Assembly: GCA_020637295.1 (NCBI GenBank)
Contig: JACJWF010000013.1
Location: 54,395-118,394 of the forward strand
DNA: 64,000 nucleotides
Direction: 5' to 3'
From: Acidimicrobiaceae bacterium
GTDB lineage: Bacteria; Actinomycetota; Acidimicrobiia; Acidimicrobiales; Ilumatobacteraceae
Below, piece by piece: positions 19,071 to 27,219 of the stretch. The notes under the pieces are model-generated. The model did no database searches, was not told the origin of the DNA, and worked only from the letters and a program-made list of their open reading frames with translations. Both the position numbers and the translations under genes were made by a program. Numbering within the stretch: the first letter of the stretch is position 1; each line of letters opens with the position of its first letter.

Positions 19071-20441
19071 TCAGGTGTTGAGGTAGATCGTCAAGTAGTA
19101 GACGGCCGGCAGGGCGATGAGGAACCCGTCGAAGCGGTCCAGCACACCACCGTGGCCCTTGATGATCGAACCGAAGTCCTTCACGTCGAGGTTGCGCTTG
19201 AACATGCTCTCGGTGAGGTCGCCGATGGGGGCGGTGATGGCCACCACCAGGCCGAGCAGCAGCAGGTCGCCCGTGCTGGTCCAGGTGGTGGACTTCTCCG
19301 TGAGGCCGACCACGAACATCGCACCGAGGGTGAGGATGGTGCCGCCGACGAAGCCTTCGATGCTCTTGTTGGGGCTGATCCACTCCCGCAGCGGCGTGCG
19401 ACCCACGGCGCTGCCCACGAACAGGGCACCCACGTCGTTGGCCACCACTGCGATGGCCAGCAGCGTGATGGTGTCCGTGCCGAGGTTGCCGCCGAAGGTC
19501 GACCAGCCGACGATGCCGGCGCCGAAGGAGCCGAGGATGCCGATCCAGGCCACGCCGAGCATGGAGATGGCCATGTTGGGCATCGGGCTGCTGTCCAGGC
19601 TGCCACCGAAGATGAACGTGACGGCGATGGCAAGGAAGGTGAGGAAGGCGACCAGGCCCAAGGAGCCGACGCCGTAGTTGTAGACGGCCGCCGGTGCGGC
19701 GATGCACGCGGCGATGCCGGGGATGAAGGCCGGCTGATAGCCCTTCTCCCGCACCCGGTCGAAGAACTCCACGGCAGCGAGGCCGAGCACCACGACGACG
19801 ATGATGGCGACGGCGAACGGGCGCCACTTCACCGCCAGGATGAACACCGTGGCGATGGCTGCGCCCACCATGATCGCGGTGGGCATGTCGCGACCACCGG
19901 TGCCCTTGGCGGGCTTGGCCCCGGGAGCAGCCGCGCGAGGCGGCGGGGCGGGGCGGCCACCCCGGCCACCACGCGCATCACCGGGCCGGCCGCGCCGACC
20001 GGACGGCGTGGGCCGGGCACTCATCCCGTCCGTGGGGTCGGTACCGATGGTGATCCTTCCGGGCTCGCGACGCGCACCGAGGGATTCGTCGCGGTTGGTG
20101 GGTGCGGGCTCCTCGAAGACCTCCGGCTCGGGCGACTCGAACACCGGCGAGAGGCCGGTGATGTCGTCCAGCGAATCCGAGGGGTCCGGCTCGTTCCACA
20201 CCGGCTGCTGGCCGGAGAACGACGACCACACGTCCAGGTCGTCGGTGGGATCGGCCGCGCCATGGTCGCCGAAGGTGCGCGGGATCTCTCCGGTAGCCGG
20301 CTCTGTCCAGTGCGGCAGCGGGCCGGTGTCGCCGTCGCCGAACGACAGGCCACCCGAGACGTCGCCCGAGTCGTCGCTGAACAGGGGCGGCCCGAAGTCC
20401 TCTTCTTCGTCGCGCCGCCGGCGCCACTGATCGTCGGTCAT
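19071..20441 (-). CDS. cdsA: phosphatidate cytidylyltransferase with long acidic N-terminal extension
   Basis: A 456-residue membrane enzyme making CDP-diacylglycerol from phosphatidate and CTP, the precursor of phosphatidylglycerol, cardiolipin and phosphatidylinositol. The catalytic part starts near residue 186 and has about eight helices. It ends with the CdsA signature region: SPNKSIEGFVGG, then GDLTESMFKRNLDVKDFG and KGHGGVLDRFDGFL. The first about 185 residues have no membrane segment: an acidic half with repeated D/E/P/T/W residues (GPLPHWTEPATGEIP), then a glycine/arginine/proline-rich stretch next to the membrane. Enzymes from other phyla lack this tail. AGGAG precedes the ATG at normal distance. 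Confidence 0.93.
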   Translation of the reverse strand: MTDDQWRRRRDEEEDFGPPLFSDDSGDVSGGLSFGDGDTGPLPHWTEPATGEIPRTFGDHGAADPTDDLDVWSSFSGQQPVWNEPDPSDSLDDITGLSPVFESPEPEVFEEPAPTNRDESLGARREPGRITIGTDPTDGMSARPTPSGRRGRPGDARGGRGGRPAPPPRAAAPGAKPAKGTGGRDMPTAIMVGAAIATVFILAVKWRPFAVAIIVVVVLGLAAVEFFDRVREKGYQPAFIPGIAACIAAPAAVYNYGVGSLGLVAFLTFLAIAVTFIFGGSLDSSPMPNMAISMLGVAWIGILGSFGAGIVGWSTFGGNLGTDTITLLAIAVVANDVGALFVGSAVGRTPLREWISPNKSIEGFVGGTILTLGAMFVVGLTEKSTTWTSTGDLLLLGLVVAITAPIGDLTESMFKRNLDVKDFGSIIKGHGGVLDRFDGFLIALPAVYYLTIYLNT

Positions 20442-20479
20442 GCCGTTGTCTCCTCGTCGGCTGGATGAACCAGCGTAGG

Positions 20480-21037
20480 TCAGACCTCGAGCAGCTCGTG
20501 CTCTTTGCGGCCGAGCGCCTTGTCGATGTGCTCGACATGGTCGTGGGTGATCTTGTCCATCTCCTTCTCCGCGCGCTCGAGATCGTCGGCGGAGATCTCC
20601 CCCGCCTTCTCGGCGGCTTCGAGGTGCTTGCGTGCGTCGCGGCGGATGTTGCGGACCGCCACACGACCATCCTCGGCCATGTGCTTGACGATCTTCACGT
20701 ACTCCTTGCGGCGCTCTTCGGTGAGCGGGGGGAAGTTGAGGCGGATGACCACGCCGTCGTTGTTCGGGTTGACCCCGAGGTCGCTGTCGCGGATGGCCTT
20801 CTCGATCGCGGCCAGCGAGCCACGGTCGTGCGGCTTGACGACCAGCTGGCGGGGCTCGGGCACCTGGAAGCCGGCCAACTGCTGCAGCGGCACAGGGGCG
20901 CCGTAGTACTCCACCTGCAGCTTCTCCACCAACGCGGGGGTGGCCCGGCCCGTGCGAACCGTCGTGAACTGGTTCTGCACGTGGTCGACGGCCTTCTCCA
21001 TCTTGTCGATGGCTTCGAGGACGGTTTCTTCGATCAC
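20480..21037 (-). CDS. frr: ribosome recycling factor
   Basis: A 185-residue protein that splits post-termination ribosomes together with EF-G. The classical pattern is complete: an N-terminal three-helix-bundle helix with AVDHVQNQFTTVRTGRATP, domain II with VEYYGAPVPLQQLAGFQVPE, then GVVIRLNFPPLTEERRKEY and a C-terminal helix ending KALGRKEHELLEV. The start is GTG at 21037 (VIEETVLEAIDKM), preceded by TACGCT and 6 bases, so frr may be transcribed leaderless in addition to read-through from pyrH. The position between pyrH and cdsA is conserved. Confidence 0.96.
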   Translation of the reverse strand: MIEETVLEAIDKMEKAVDHVQNQFTTVRTGRATPALVEKLQVEYYGAPVPLQQLAGFQVPEPRQLVVKPHDRGSLAAIEKAIRDSDLGVNPNNDGVVIRLNFPPLTEERRKEYVKIVKHMAEDGRVAVRNIRRDARKHLEAAEKAGEISADDLERAEKEMDKITHDHVEHIDKALGRKEHELLEV

Positions 21038-21095
21038 GGCGCCAGCGTACCGATCACGGAGCCACCGTGCCGCACACCAGGGGTCGGGGCGGGCC

Positions 21096-21821
21096 TCAAC
21101 CGTCGTGGACGATCGTGCCGACGGCCTCGCCGCGCAGGATCGACTGGAGCGCACCGGGGGCCGACATGTCGAACACCACGATGGGGATGCGGTTGTCGCG
21201 GCAGAAGGCGATGGCCGTGGCGTCCATCACCTTGAGGTCCTTCGTCATGACCTCCATGTAGCCGACCTGGTCGTACTTCTTGGCGGTCGGCACATGGCGT
21301 GGGTCGGCGTCGTACACCCCGTCCACGCCGGAGTGCGTGCCCTTCACCAGCGCGTCGGCCTCCATCTCGGCGGCACGCAGCGCAGCGGCGGTGTCGGTGG
21401 TGAAGAACGGGTTGCCGGTGCCGGCGGCGAAGATGACGACGCGACCCTTCTCCAGGTGGCGCATGGCCCGGCGGCGGATGTACGGCTCGGCGATCCGCGG
21501 CATCTCGATGGCGCTCTGCACCCGTGTGTCCTGCCCGGCGCGCTCCAGCGCGTCCTGCAGGGCGAGCGCGTTCATCACCGTGCCGAGCATGCCGATGTGG
21601 TCGGACTGGGTGGCGTCCATCCCCTTCATCGCACCCTGCCGGCCGCGCCAGAAGTTGCCGCCGCCGACGACCACGGCGACGTCCACCCCCATCTCACGGA
21701 CGGCGATGATCTCCTGCGCAGTGGCATCCAGGGTGGCCCCGTCGAGGCCCTGGCCGGAGGGGCCGGCAAGCGCCTCGCCCGACGGTTTGAAGACGATGCG
21801 CTTCCACCGGGGCGAGGTCAT
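21096..21821 (-). CDS. pyrH: UMP kinase
   Basis: A protein of about 241 residues phosphorylating UMP to UDP, of the amino-acid-kinase fold. Motifs are RIVFKPSGEALAG (here P replaces the usual LSG lysine-loop leucine), VVVGGGNFWRG, the UMP-binding DHIGMLGTVMNALALQDALE, and FAAGTGNPFFTTDTAAALRA. It sits in the conserved rpsB-tsf-pyrH-frr order. ATG 21821 is chosen because CACAAT lies 7 bases before it; an ATG three codons upstream (21830) is equally open and only 9 bases from the tsf stop. No clear ribosome binding site precedes either. Confidence 0.95.
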   Translation of the reverse strand: MTSPRWKRIVFKPSGEALAGPSGQGLDGATLDATAQEIIAVREMGVDVAVVVGGGNFWRGRQGAMKGMDATQSDHIGMLGTVMNALALQDALERAGQDTRVQSAIEMPRIAEPYIRRRAMRHLEKGRVVIFAAGTGNPFFTTDTAAALRAAEMEADALVKGTHSGVDGVYDADPRHVPTAKKYDQVGYMEVMTKDLKVMDATAIAFCRDNRIPIVVFDMSAPGALQSILRGEAVGTIVHDG

Positions 21822-21839
21822 GCCCGTCATTGTGGCAGG

Positions 21840-22628
21840 TCAGCCGATCTCGACCTGAGCGAAGCGCACGATCGTGGCGCCGCCGATGATCTGCTTCACC
21901 GACTGCTTGTCGTCCTTGGCGTAGGGCTGCTCGAGCAGGGCCACGTCCTTGAAGAAGCCGTTGATCCGCCCTTCGACGATCTTCGGCAGCGCGGCCTCCG
22001 GCTTGCCCTCGTTGCGGCTCAGCGTCTCGAGCGTCTGGCGCTCGTGCTCCACCACGTCGGCCGGCACCTCGTCGCGGGTGAGGTACTTCGGGCGGGCGAA
22101 GGCCACATGGACCGCCACGTCGTGGGCCAGTTCGGCGGTGGCGCCGCACATCTCCACGAGCACGCAGTTGACGCCGCGGCCACCCTGCATGTGCACATAG
22201 CTGTCGATGACGTTGCCGGCGGCGGCCGCCATGCGGACGACCTCGCCGAGCTCGATCTTCTCCTTGAGCGTGATCTTCAGGTCCTCGAGCTCTGCGTTGC
22301 GGTCGGCCACGGCGGCCTCACCCTTGGCGGCCACCAGGTGGGCCAGCGTCTCGGCCTCGGCCTTGAACTGGTCGCTGCCGGCGACGAAGTCGGTCTCGCA
22401 CTTCAGCTTGACGATGGCGCCGACGTTGTCGTCGATGACCAGCGCCACGACGCCCTGGGTGTTCTCCCGGTCGTCGCGCTTGGCGCTGGCGGCCAGGCCC
22501 TTCTCACGGAGCCACTGCTTCGAGGCCTCCATGTCGCCGTCGTTGGCCTCCAGGGCCTTCTTGGCGTCCATCATGCCGGCGCCAGTGGCCTGGCGCAGCG
22601 CCTGTACGTCCTTCGCGGTGAATGCCAT
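21840..22628 (-). CDS. tsf: elongation factor Ts
   Basis: A 262-residue nucleotide exchange factor for EF-Tu. The N-terminal UBA-like domain reads AKDVQALRQATGAGMMDAKKAL, followed by GDMEASKQWLREKGLA and the core KLKCETDFVAGSDQFKAEAETLA with the TDFV motif that contacts EF-Tu. The dimerisation segment and C-terminal module are present, and the length is typical for actinobacteria. It begins only 6 bases after the rpsB stop without an evident ribosome binding site, which suggests coupling to rpsB translation. Confidence 0.96.
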   Translation of the reverse strand: MAFTAKDVQALRQATGAGMMDAKKALEANDGDMEASKQWLREKGLAASAKRDDRENTQGVVALVIDDNVGAIVKLKCETDFVAGSDQFKAEAETLAHLVAAKGEAAVADRNAELEDLKITLKEKIELGEVVRMAAAAGNVIDSYVHMQGGRGVNCVLVEMCGATAELAHDVAVHVAFARPKYLTRDEVPADVVEHERQTLETLSRNEGKPEAALPKIVEGRINGFFKDVALLEQPYAKDDKQSVKQIIGGATIVRFAQVEIG

Positions 22629-22634
22629 GGGGGT

Positions 22635-23543
22635 TCAGCTCTCTGCGGGGGTCTCGGTGGTGTCGGTCTCGGTGGCGGCCGCGGCCTCGGGGGCTGCCTC
22701 GGCGTCTGCCTCGGGGGTCGTCTTGGCGGCGGCGACGCGAGCGTCACGCTCGGCCTGGGCAGCAGCGGCCTGGCGGCGGGCCTCGGCCTGGGCAGCAGCG
22801 AACGCGGCCTCGTCCTCGGCGCTGCGCTTGGCCGGGGCGGCCTGCGGGTTGCGCTTGTTGGACACGTAGCGGCCCTCGAGCACGGCCTCGGCGATGACGT
22901 GGCACATCAGGGCGTTGGCGCGGATGGCGTCGTCGTTGCCGGGGATCGGGTACTGCACGACGTCGGGGTCCACGTTGGTGTCCACCACGGCGATCACCGG
23001 GATGCCGAGCTTGTTGGCCTCGGTGACGGCGATGTGCTCCTTCTTGGTGTCCAGCACGAACACGGCGGCCGGCAGGCTGTTGAGGCTGCGGATGCCGCCC
23101 AGGTTCTTCTGCAGCTTCTCCAGCTCGCGGGTGAGGAGGAGGGCTTCCTTCTTCGGCATCGCGTCGAACTCGCCCGAGGCGCGCATGCGCTCGTACTCCA
23201 TCATCTTGGCGACACGCTTGGAGATGGTCTCGAAGTTGGTGAGCATGCCACCCAGCCAACGCTCGTTGACGTAGGGCATGTTGCTCTTCTCGGCGTAGCT
23301 GCGCACAGGGTCCTGTGCCTGCTTCTTGGTGCCGATGAACAGGACGGTGCCGCCCTTGGCGGACAGGTCCCGGACGAACTCGTACGCGGTCTGCACCCGC
23401 GACATGGTCTGGTCCAGGTCGATGATGTAGATGCCGTTGCGCTCACCGAAGATGAATCGCTTCATCTTGGGGTTCCAGCGGCGGGTCTGGTGACCGAAGT
23501 GGACGCCGGCTTCCAGCATCTGGCGCATCGTGACGACAGCCAT
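22635..23543 (-). CDS. rpsB: 30S ribosomal protein S2
   Basis: A 302-residue S2 protein. Core signatures: MRQMLEAGVHFGHQTRRWNPKM, RNGIYIIDLDQTM, VLFIGTKKQAQDPV, NERWLGGMLTNF, and PVIAVVDTNVDPDVVQYPIPGNDDA. Beyond the core (from about residue 230) there is a low-complexity tail rich in A, E and T (..AAFAAAQAEARRQAAAAQ..), an actinobacterial-type extension likely to be flexible on the ribosome. GGAGAGGAG lies about 8 bases upstream of the ATG. It is the first gene of the rpsB-tsf-pyrH-frr-cdsA-dxr-rseP-ispG run. Confidence 0.96.
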   Translation of the reverse strand: MAVVTMRQMLEAGVHFGHQTRRWNPKMKRFIFGERNGIYIIDLDQTMSRVQTAYEFVRDLSAKGGTVLFIGTKKQAQDPVRSYAEKSNMPYVNERWLGGMLTNFETISKRVAKMMEYERMRASGEFDAMPKKEALLLTRELEKLQKNLGGIRSLNSLPAAVFVLDTKKEHIAVTEANKLGIPVIAVVDTNVDPDVVQYPIPGNDDAIRANALMCHVIAEAVLEGRYVSNKRNPQAAPAKRSAEDEAAFAAAQAEARRQAAAAQAERDARVAAAKTTPEADAEAAPEAAAATETDTTETPAES

Positions 23544-23660
23544 GGTGATGTCTCCTCTCCTGCGGTTGAGGGCGCAACCGCCAGGGCGCCGAAGCGACCG
23601 CAGGCAGGCGGGTGCGTGGTACTCGGGCCCACCCGGGTGGCGGACCGTCGCAAGATGCTA
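23544..23660 (-). promoter_or_regulatory. candidate promoter and leader of rpsB
   Basis: A TAGCAT hexamer on the minus strand (23660-23655) fits a -10 element. No convincing -35 is visible. It would give an rpsB leader of about 100 bases, long compared with the leaderless genes around it, containing the 12-base palindrome CCACCCGGGTGG (23629-23640). Long rpsB leaders are autoregulated by S2 in several bacteria; whether this one is cannot be told by eye. Confidence 0.35.
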
Positions 23661-23753
23661 CCGGCGGATCCGCCCGCTCGCGCCTCCTCCGCAGCAGGCA
23701 GCACCGGATTTCCCGACCGTTCACCTCCTGCTCACCGCGGGCCCACCCGCCGG

Positions 23754-24311
23754 TCACGCCGCGCAGGCCAACGTGGGTGGCGGTGGCGGGCGAGGCGCCG
23801 AACCGTCCACCGGCACCAGCCGTGGCCGGCCACGCCAGGCACCCAGCAACGGCGCCGGGTCGGCGTAGTCCTCCCCCACCCGCAACCCGAGGTGCAGCAC
23901 CCGGCCGCTGAGACCCACCGCCTGCTGGGCCACCACCCGCTGCCCGGCGCGAACCAGGGTTGCGCCGAGGTGGCCGTAGGACCACCGCCGACCCTCGCTG
24001 TCGGCCACCACCACCCAGCGCACCCCGGCCACCTGCCCGGCGAACAACACCGTGCCGCCGATGACGGCCCGCACCACCGCGCCGGGCGGCGGCTCGTAGG
24101 TGACGCCACGGTGGCCGGCGCAGTAGGGGCAGCCAGGCGGGCGGAACGGCGAGGTGATCGGGGTGGTGACCGGCGGTGGGAGGCACTCGGCACCCGTTGC
24201 CCAGGCCGGTGGAGCGCCGGCCGGCGCCATTACAACGGCTGGCACGACGGCCGCCGCTGCCAGCACGACGGCCGCCATGACGACCAGCGCGGACGTGAGG
24301 GCGCGGCTCAT
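23754..24311 (-). CDS. degenerate LytM/M23 domain protein, secreted
   Basis: A 185-residue exported protein: signal/anchor MSRALTSALVVMAAVVLAAAA, then an M23 peptidase-like domain (TSPFRPPGCPYCAGHRGVTY ... WSYGHLGATLVRAGQ ... RVLHLGLRVGEDYADP). In active M23 enzymes zinc and catalysis need HxxxD, a middle His, and HxH. Here H67 is kept but the Asp is T71, the middle H114 is kept, and the first His of HxH is V138, leaving H140. Two of five key residues are missing, so it is probably a non-catalytic LytM factor that regulates amidases or binds peptidoglycan. It follows the sigma-factor gene in the comM-dprA-xerC run. Confidence 0.8.
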   Translation of the reverse strand: MSRALTSALVVMAAVVLAAAAVVPAVVMAPAGAPPAWATGAECLPPPVTTPITSPFRPPGCPYCAGHRGVTYEPPPGAVVRAVIGGTVLFAGQVAGVRWVVVADSEGRRWSYGHLGATLVRAGQRVVAQQAVGLSGRVLHLGLRVGEDYADPAPLLGAWRGRPRLVPVDGSAPRPPPPPTLACAA

Positions 24312-24351
24312 GGCGCGACCGGACGGGTGGCTGCCGCGGGGAGCGGAGGGC

Positions 24352-25104
24352 TCAGGCGACGCCGCTGGCGGAGAGGCGGGCGCGCAGGTGCAGCACCGCC
24401 TTGGTGTGGATCTGCGAGACCCGGCTCTCGGTGACGCCGAGCACCGACCCGATCTCGGCCAGGGTGAGACCCTCGTCGTAGTACAGCGAGAGGACCAACT
24501 TCTCGCGCTCGGGCAGGCGGCGGACCTCCACCTTCACCAGGCGGCGCACCTCGCCTTCTTCCACCACCATCGCCGGGGAGTCCGGAACATCGCCGCTGAG
24601 CGCCCGCGGCTCGGCCCCGGCCACCAGCGCACGGTCCAGCGGGCCGACCGTGGTGGACGCGATGGAGGTGAGCCACTTCTGGAATTCGGGCTGGCTGATC
24701 TTCAGGTGAGTGGCCAGTTCCTCGTCGGTGGGTGCCCGGCCCATCCGGCCCTCCAACTCGGTGAACGCGCCCTCCACCTCGCGAGCCCTGCTGCGGACGC
24801 TGCGCGGCACCCAGTCCAGCGAGCGCAGACCGTCGAACACCGCACCGCGGATGCGCGGCACCGCGAAGGTCTCGAACTTCACGCCGCGCTCGGGGTCGAA
24901 GCGCTCCACGGCGTCGATCAGCCCGAACACGCCGGCGCTGACCAGGTCGCCCGGGTCCACGCTGTTGGGCAGGCCGGCGCCCACGCGGCCGGCGACGAAC
25001 TTGACCAGCGGCGAGTAGTGGACGATGAGGCGGTCGCGCGCCCATGGGTCCTTGCGGTCGAACCACCGCTGCCAGATCTGTTCCAGGTCCAGTTCGCGTC
25101 TCAT
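24352..25104 (-). CDS. FliA/WhiG family RNA polymerase sigma factor
   Basis: A 250-residue sigma-28-type factor. Region 2 reads RDRLIVHYSPLVKFVAGRVG and GDLVSAGVFGLIDAVERFDP; region 3 GRAPTDEELATHLKISQPEFQ; region 4 LPEREKLVLSLYYDEGLTLA with the helix-turn-helix VTESRVSQIHTKAVLHLRARL. The family directs motility genes (FliA) or aerial-hypha sporulation in Streptomyces (WhiG). In actinobacteria the gene usually sits near xerC and rpsB, as here. No flagellar gene or anti-sigma FlgM is nearby. The ATG overlaps the xerC stop as ATGA. Confidence 0.9.
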   Translation of the reverse strand: MRRELDLEQIWQRWFDRKDPWARDRLIVHYSPLVKFVAGRVGAGLPNSVDPGDLVSAGVFGLIDAVERFDPERGVKFETFAVPRIRGAVFDGLRSLDWVPRSVRSRAREVEGAFTELEGRMGRAPTDEELATHLKISQPEFQKWLTSIASTTVGPLDRALVAGAEPRALSGDVPDSPAMVVEEGEVRRLVKVEVRRLPEREKLVLSLYYDEGLTLAEIGSVLGVTESRVSQIHTKAVLHLRARLSASGVA

Positions 25105-26066
25105 GCTCGGGGATGTGCCTCCGCGTACGCCTCGCGCAGGCGATGGTTGCTGATGTGGGTGTAGCGCTGCGTGGTGGACACGTCCGCGTGGCCCAGCAAC
25201 TCTTGCACGGCGCGCAGGTCGGCGCCACCGTCGAGCAGGTGGGTGGCAAACGTGTGCCGCAGGGCATGAGGGTGCGTGGGTTGCGGCGAGCGGCGGTCGA
25301 GGATGCGGCGAACGTCGCGGGGCGACAACCGGTGGCCGCGCTCGTTGCCGAACAGTGCCGCCCCCGCGTCGGGCGCCACCACCTCGTGCCGCACCGCCAG
25401 CCAGGCACGGAGCGCCGCGACGGCCGGCGCGCTGAGCGGCACCCGGCGCTGCTTGGCGCCCTTGCCCCAGACGGACGCGGCGCCCGCCGCGAGATCCAGC
25501 GAGCCCACGTCCAGACCGCACAACTCGCCCACACGCACCCCGCTGCCGTACAGCAGTTCCAGCACGGCGTCGTCGCGGAGGCGGCGCCGGCGCGGCTCGT
25601 CCTCCGGCGCCGGCCCGTCCAGCAGGGCATCGAGGTCGGCGTGGTCCAGCACCCTCGGCAGCCGCCCATCGCCAGAGGGGGACCGCAGGCCCACCGCAGG
25701 GTCGTTCGCCACCACGCCCTCGCGGCGGAGAAAGGCGAAGTACCGGCGAAGGGCCGACGCTCGCCGAGCCACCGTGCGCGCCGCCGCCGGGCCGTTGCGG
25801 GTGGCGTCCGGCGAGGTGGACAGCCAGCCGATGTAGCGGCGCAGCAGGCGGCGGTCCACTTCGGCTGGGTGGTGGACGCCGACCTCGGCAGCCCACGACG
25901 CGAAGTGCTCCAGGTCCGAGCGGTAGGCGGCGACGGTGTTGACCGAGCTCTGAGTGAGCGCCGCGACGAATGTGTCCAGGCCCCACTCCGCGGCGACCGC
26001 AACCACCGCAACCACCGGCGGGACGGCCGGGCGCGACGGCGCGTGAGAGCGGGCGGGGGCAGGCAT
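25101..26066 (-). CDS. xerC: tyrosine recombinase XerC
   Basis: A 321-residue tyrosine recombinase, presumably acting at dif to resolve chromosome dimers. The N-terminal SAM-like core-binding domain has SVNTVAAYRSDLEHFASW. The catalytic residues are visible: R in YGSGVRVGELCGLD, K in WGKGAKQRRVPLS, HxxR in HPHALRHTFATHLLDGG, H in QELLGHADVSTT, and nucleophile Y in TQRYTHISNHRL. The start MPAPARSH (26066) gives a slightly long alanine/proline-rich N-terminus. It lies 25 bases after dprA and overlaps the sigma gene by 4 bases. Confidence 0.9.
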   Translation of the reverse strand: MPAPARSHAPSRPAVPPVVAVVAVAAEWGLDTFVAALTQSSVNTVAAYRSDLEHFASWAAEVGVHHPAEVDRRLLRRYIGWLSTSPDATRNGPAAARTVARRASALRRYFAFLRREGVVANDPAVGLRSPSGDGRLPRVLDHADLDALLDGPAPEDEPRRRRLRDDAVLELLYGSGVRVGELCGLDVGSLDLAAGAASVWGKGAKQRRVPLSAPAVAALRAWLAVRHEVVAPDAGAALFGNERGHRLSPRDVRRILDRRSPQPTHPHALRHTFATHLLDGGADLRAVQELLGHADVSTTQRYTHISNHRLREAYAEAHPRA

Positions 26067-26091
26067 CGCCGCCCAGGGTATTCGGTCCGGC

Positions 26092-27219
26092 TCACCGGAG
26101 CGGGGAACCCACGCACTCGAACCATCCGTCCGCACCGCCGACCCACCCCGCCTGCTCCAGCCGGGCCAGCGCCATGGCGGCATCCACCAACGACAGCCCG
26201 GCGGCCAGCGCAACGCCGTCGATCGTCCGCGGTTCGTGGCGCAGGACCTCGTACACCGCGTGGTCCTCCGCCCGTGGCCGGGCCCTCAGTTCCGCCATCT
26301 CGAACGCGGCGCGCTCGGGCTCCAGGGCCAGGCTGGCCAGCACGTCGCCAGCGTCCAGCACCGGCGCGGCACCGTCTCGGAGCAGGGAGTTGGTGCCTGC
26401 GGCTGCCCGGTTGGTCGGCGGCCCCGGCACTGCCATCACGGGGATCGAGCGGTCCAGCGCCTCCGCCGCAGTGATCAGCGAGCCTCCCCGCTCGCGGCTC
26501 TCCACGACCACCACCACCTCGGCCAGGGCGGCGATAATCCGGTTACGCAGCGGGAAGCGGAAGGCCTCGGGCCCGATGCCCGGCGGCATCTCGCTGAGCA
26601 GCAGCCCGCAGTTGGCCACGGCCGCCCACAGGTCGCGGTGCTCGCGTGGGTACACCACGTCCAGGCCGCAGGCCACCACGCCCACCGGCCGACCTTCGCC
26701 TTCGGCGGCCAGCAGCGCCCGGTGCACCACGCCGTCCACCCCGCGGGCCAGCCCGGACACCACGTGCACCCCTGCCGTGGCCAACCCGGCGCCAAGTTGC
26801 CGGGCGGCCTCTCTCCCGGCGGCCGTGGCATTGCGGGTGCCGACCACCGCCACCCGGCGACCCTCCAGCACGCTGAGGTCACCCTTGGCGAACAGCACCG
26901 GTGGCGGCTGGCGATCCGCGGCCAGCAGACCCGGGAACCGTGGCGACGACGGCAGCAGCACCTGCACCGCCAACTCCTGGCAGCGGGCGAACACCTCGTC
27001 GGGCCGTCGGGCGGCCGCGCTGCGCTGCCACGCATCGCGCACCTCACGCTTGGCCAGCACGTGGGCGATGAGGCCGGTGGCGGGCTGCTGGCGCAGCGCG
27101 ACCGCCCATGCCTGCTCCGGGTCGTGGTGCCGCAGCAGCGCCGCCAACCGAGACAGGGTCATGCCCTCGAACCCGGCCAGCGCCGCGGCATACGCCTCGG
27201 GCGGGCAGCCCGCGCTCAT
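26092..27219 (-). CDS. dprA: DNA-processing protein DprA
   Basis: A 375-residue protein loading RecA on incoming single-stranded DNA in natural transformation. After an N-terminal helical domain, the Rossmann-like core shows VAVVGTRNATAAGREAARQLG, VSGLARGVDGVVHRALL, VGVVACGLDVVYPREH and LLSEMPPGIGPEAFRFPLRNR. The C-terminal winged-helix DprA_WH domain (AVYEVLRHEPRTIDGVALAAG) is also present. The ATG overlaps the comM stop as ATGA. DprA is common in bacteria not known to be competent, so a general recombination role is possible. Confidence 0.92.
   Translation of the reverse strand: MSAGCPPEAYAAALAGFEGMTLSRLAALLRHHDPEQAWAVALRQQPATGLIAHVLAKREVRDAWQRSAAARRPDEVFARCQELAVQVLLPSSPRFPGLLAADRQPPPVLFAKGDLSVLEGRRVAVVGTRNATAAGREAARQLGAGLATAGVHVVSGLARGVDGVVHRALLAAEGEGRPVGVVACGLDVVYPREHRDLWAAVANCGLLLSEMPPGIGPEAFRFPLRNRIIAALAEVVVVVESRERGGSLITAAEALDRSIPVMAVPGPPTNRAAAGTNSLLRDGAAPVLDAGDVLASLALEPERAAFEMAELRARPRAEDHAVYEVLRHEPRTIDGVALAAGLSLVDAAMALARLEQAGWVGGADGWFECVGSPLR

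Noticed and set aside
20940..24434. 1164-codon open frame on the plus strand
   Set aside because: Antisense to frr, pyrH, tsf, rpsB and the LytM gene, all of which have clear family signatures. Composition is that of a shadow frame.
25101..26066. xerC as a mobile-element integrase
   Set aside because: It sits in the conserved comM-dprA-xerC-sigma run with 4-base overlap and has full XerC motifs, so it is a housekeeping recombinase.
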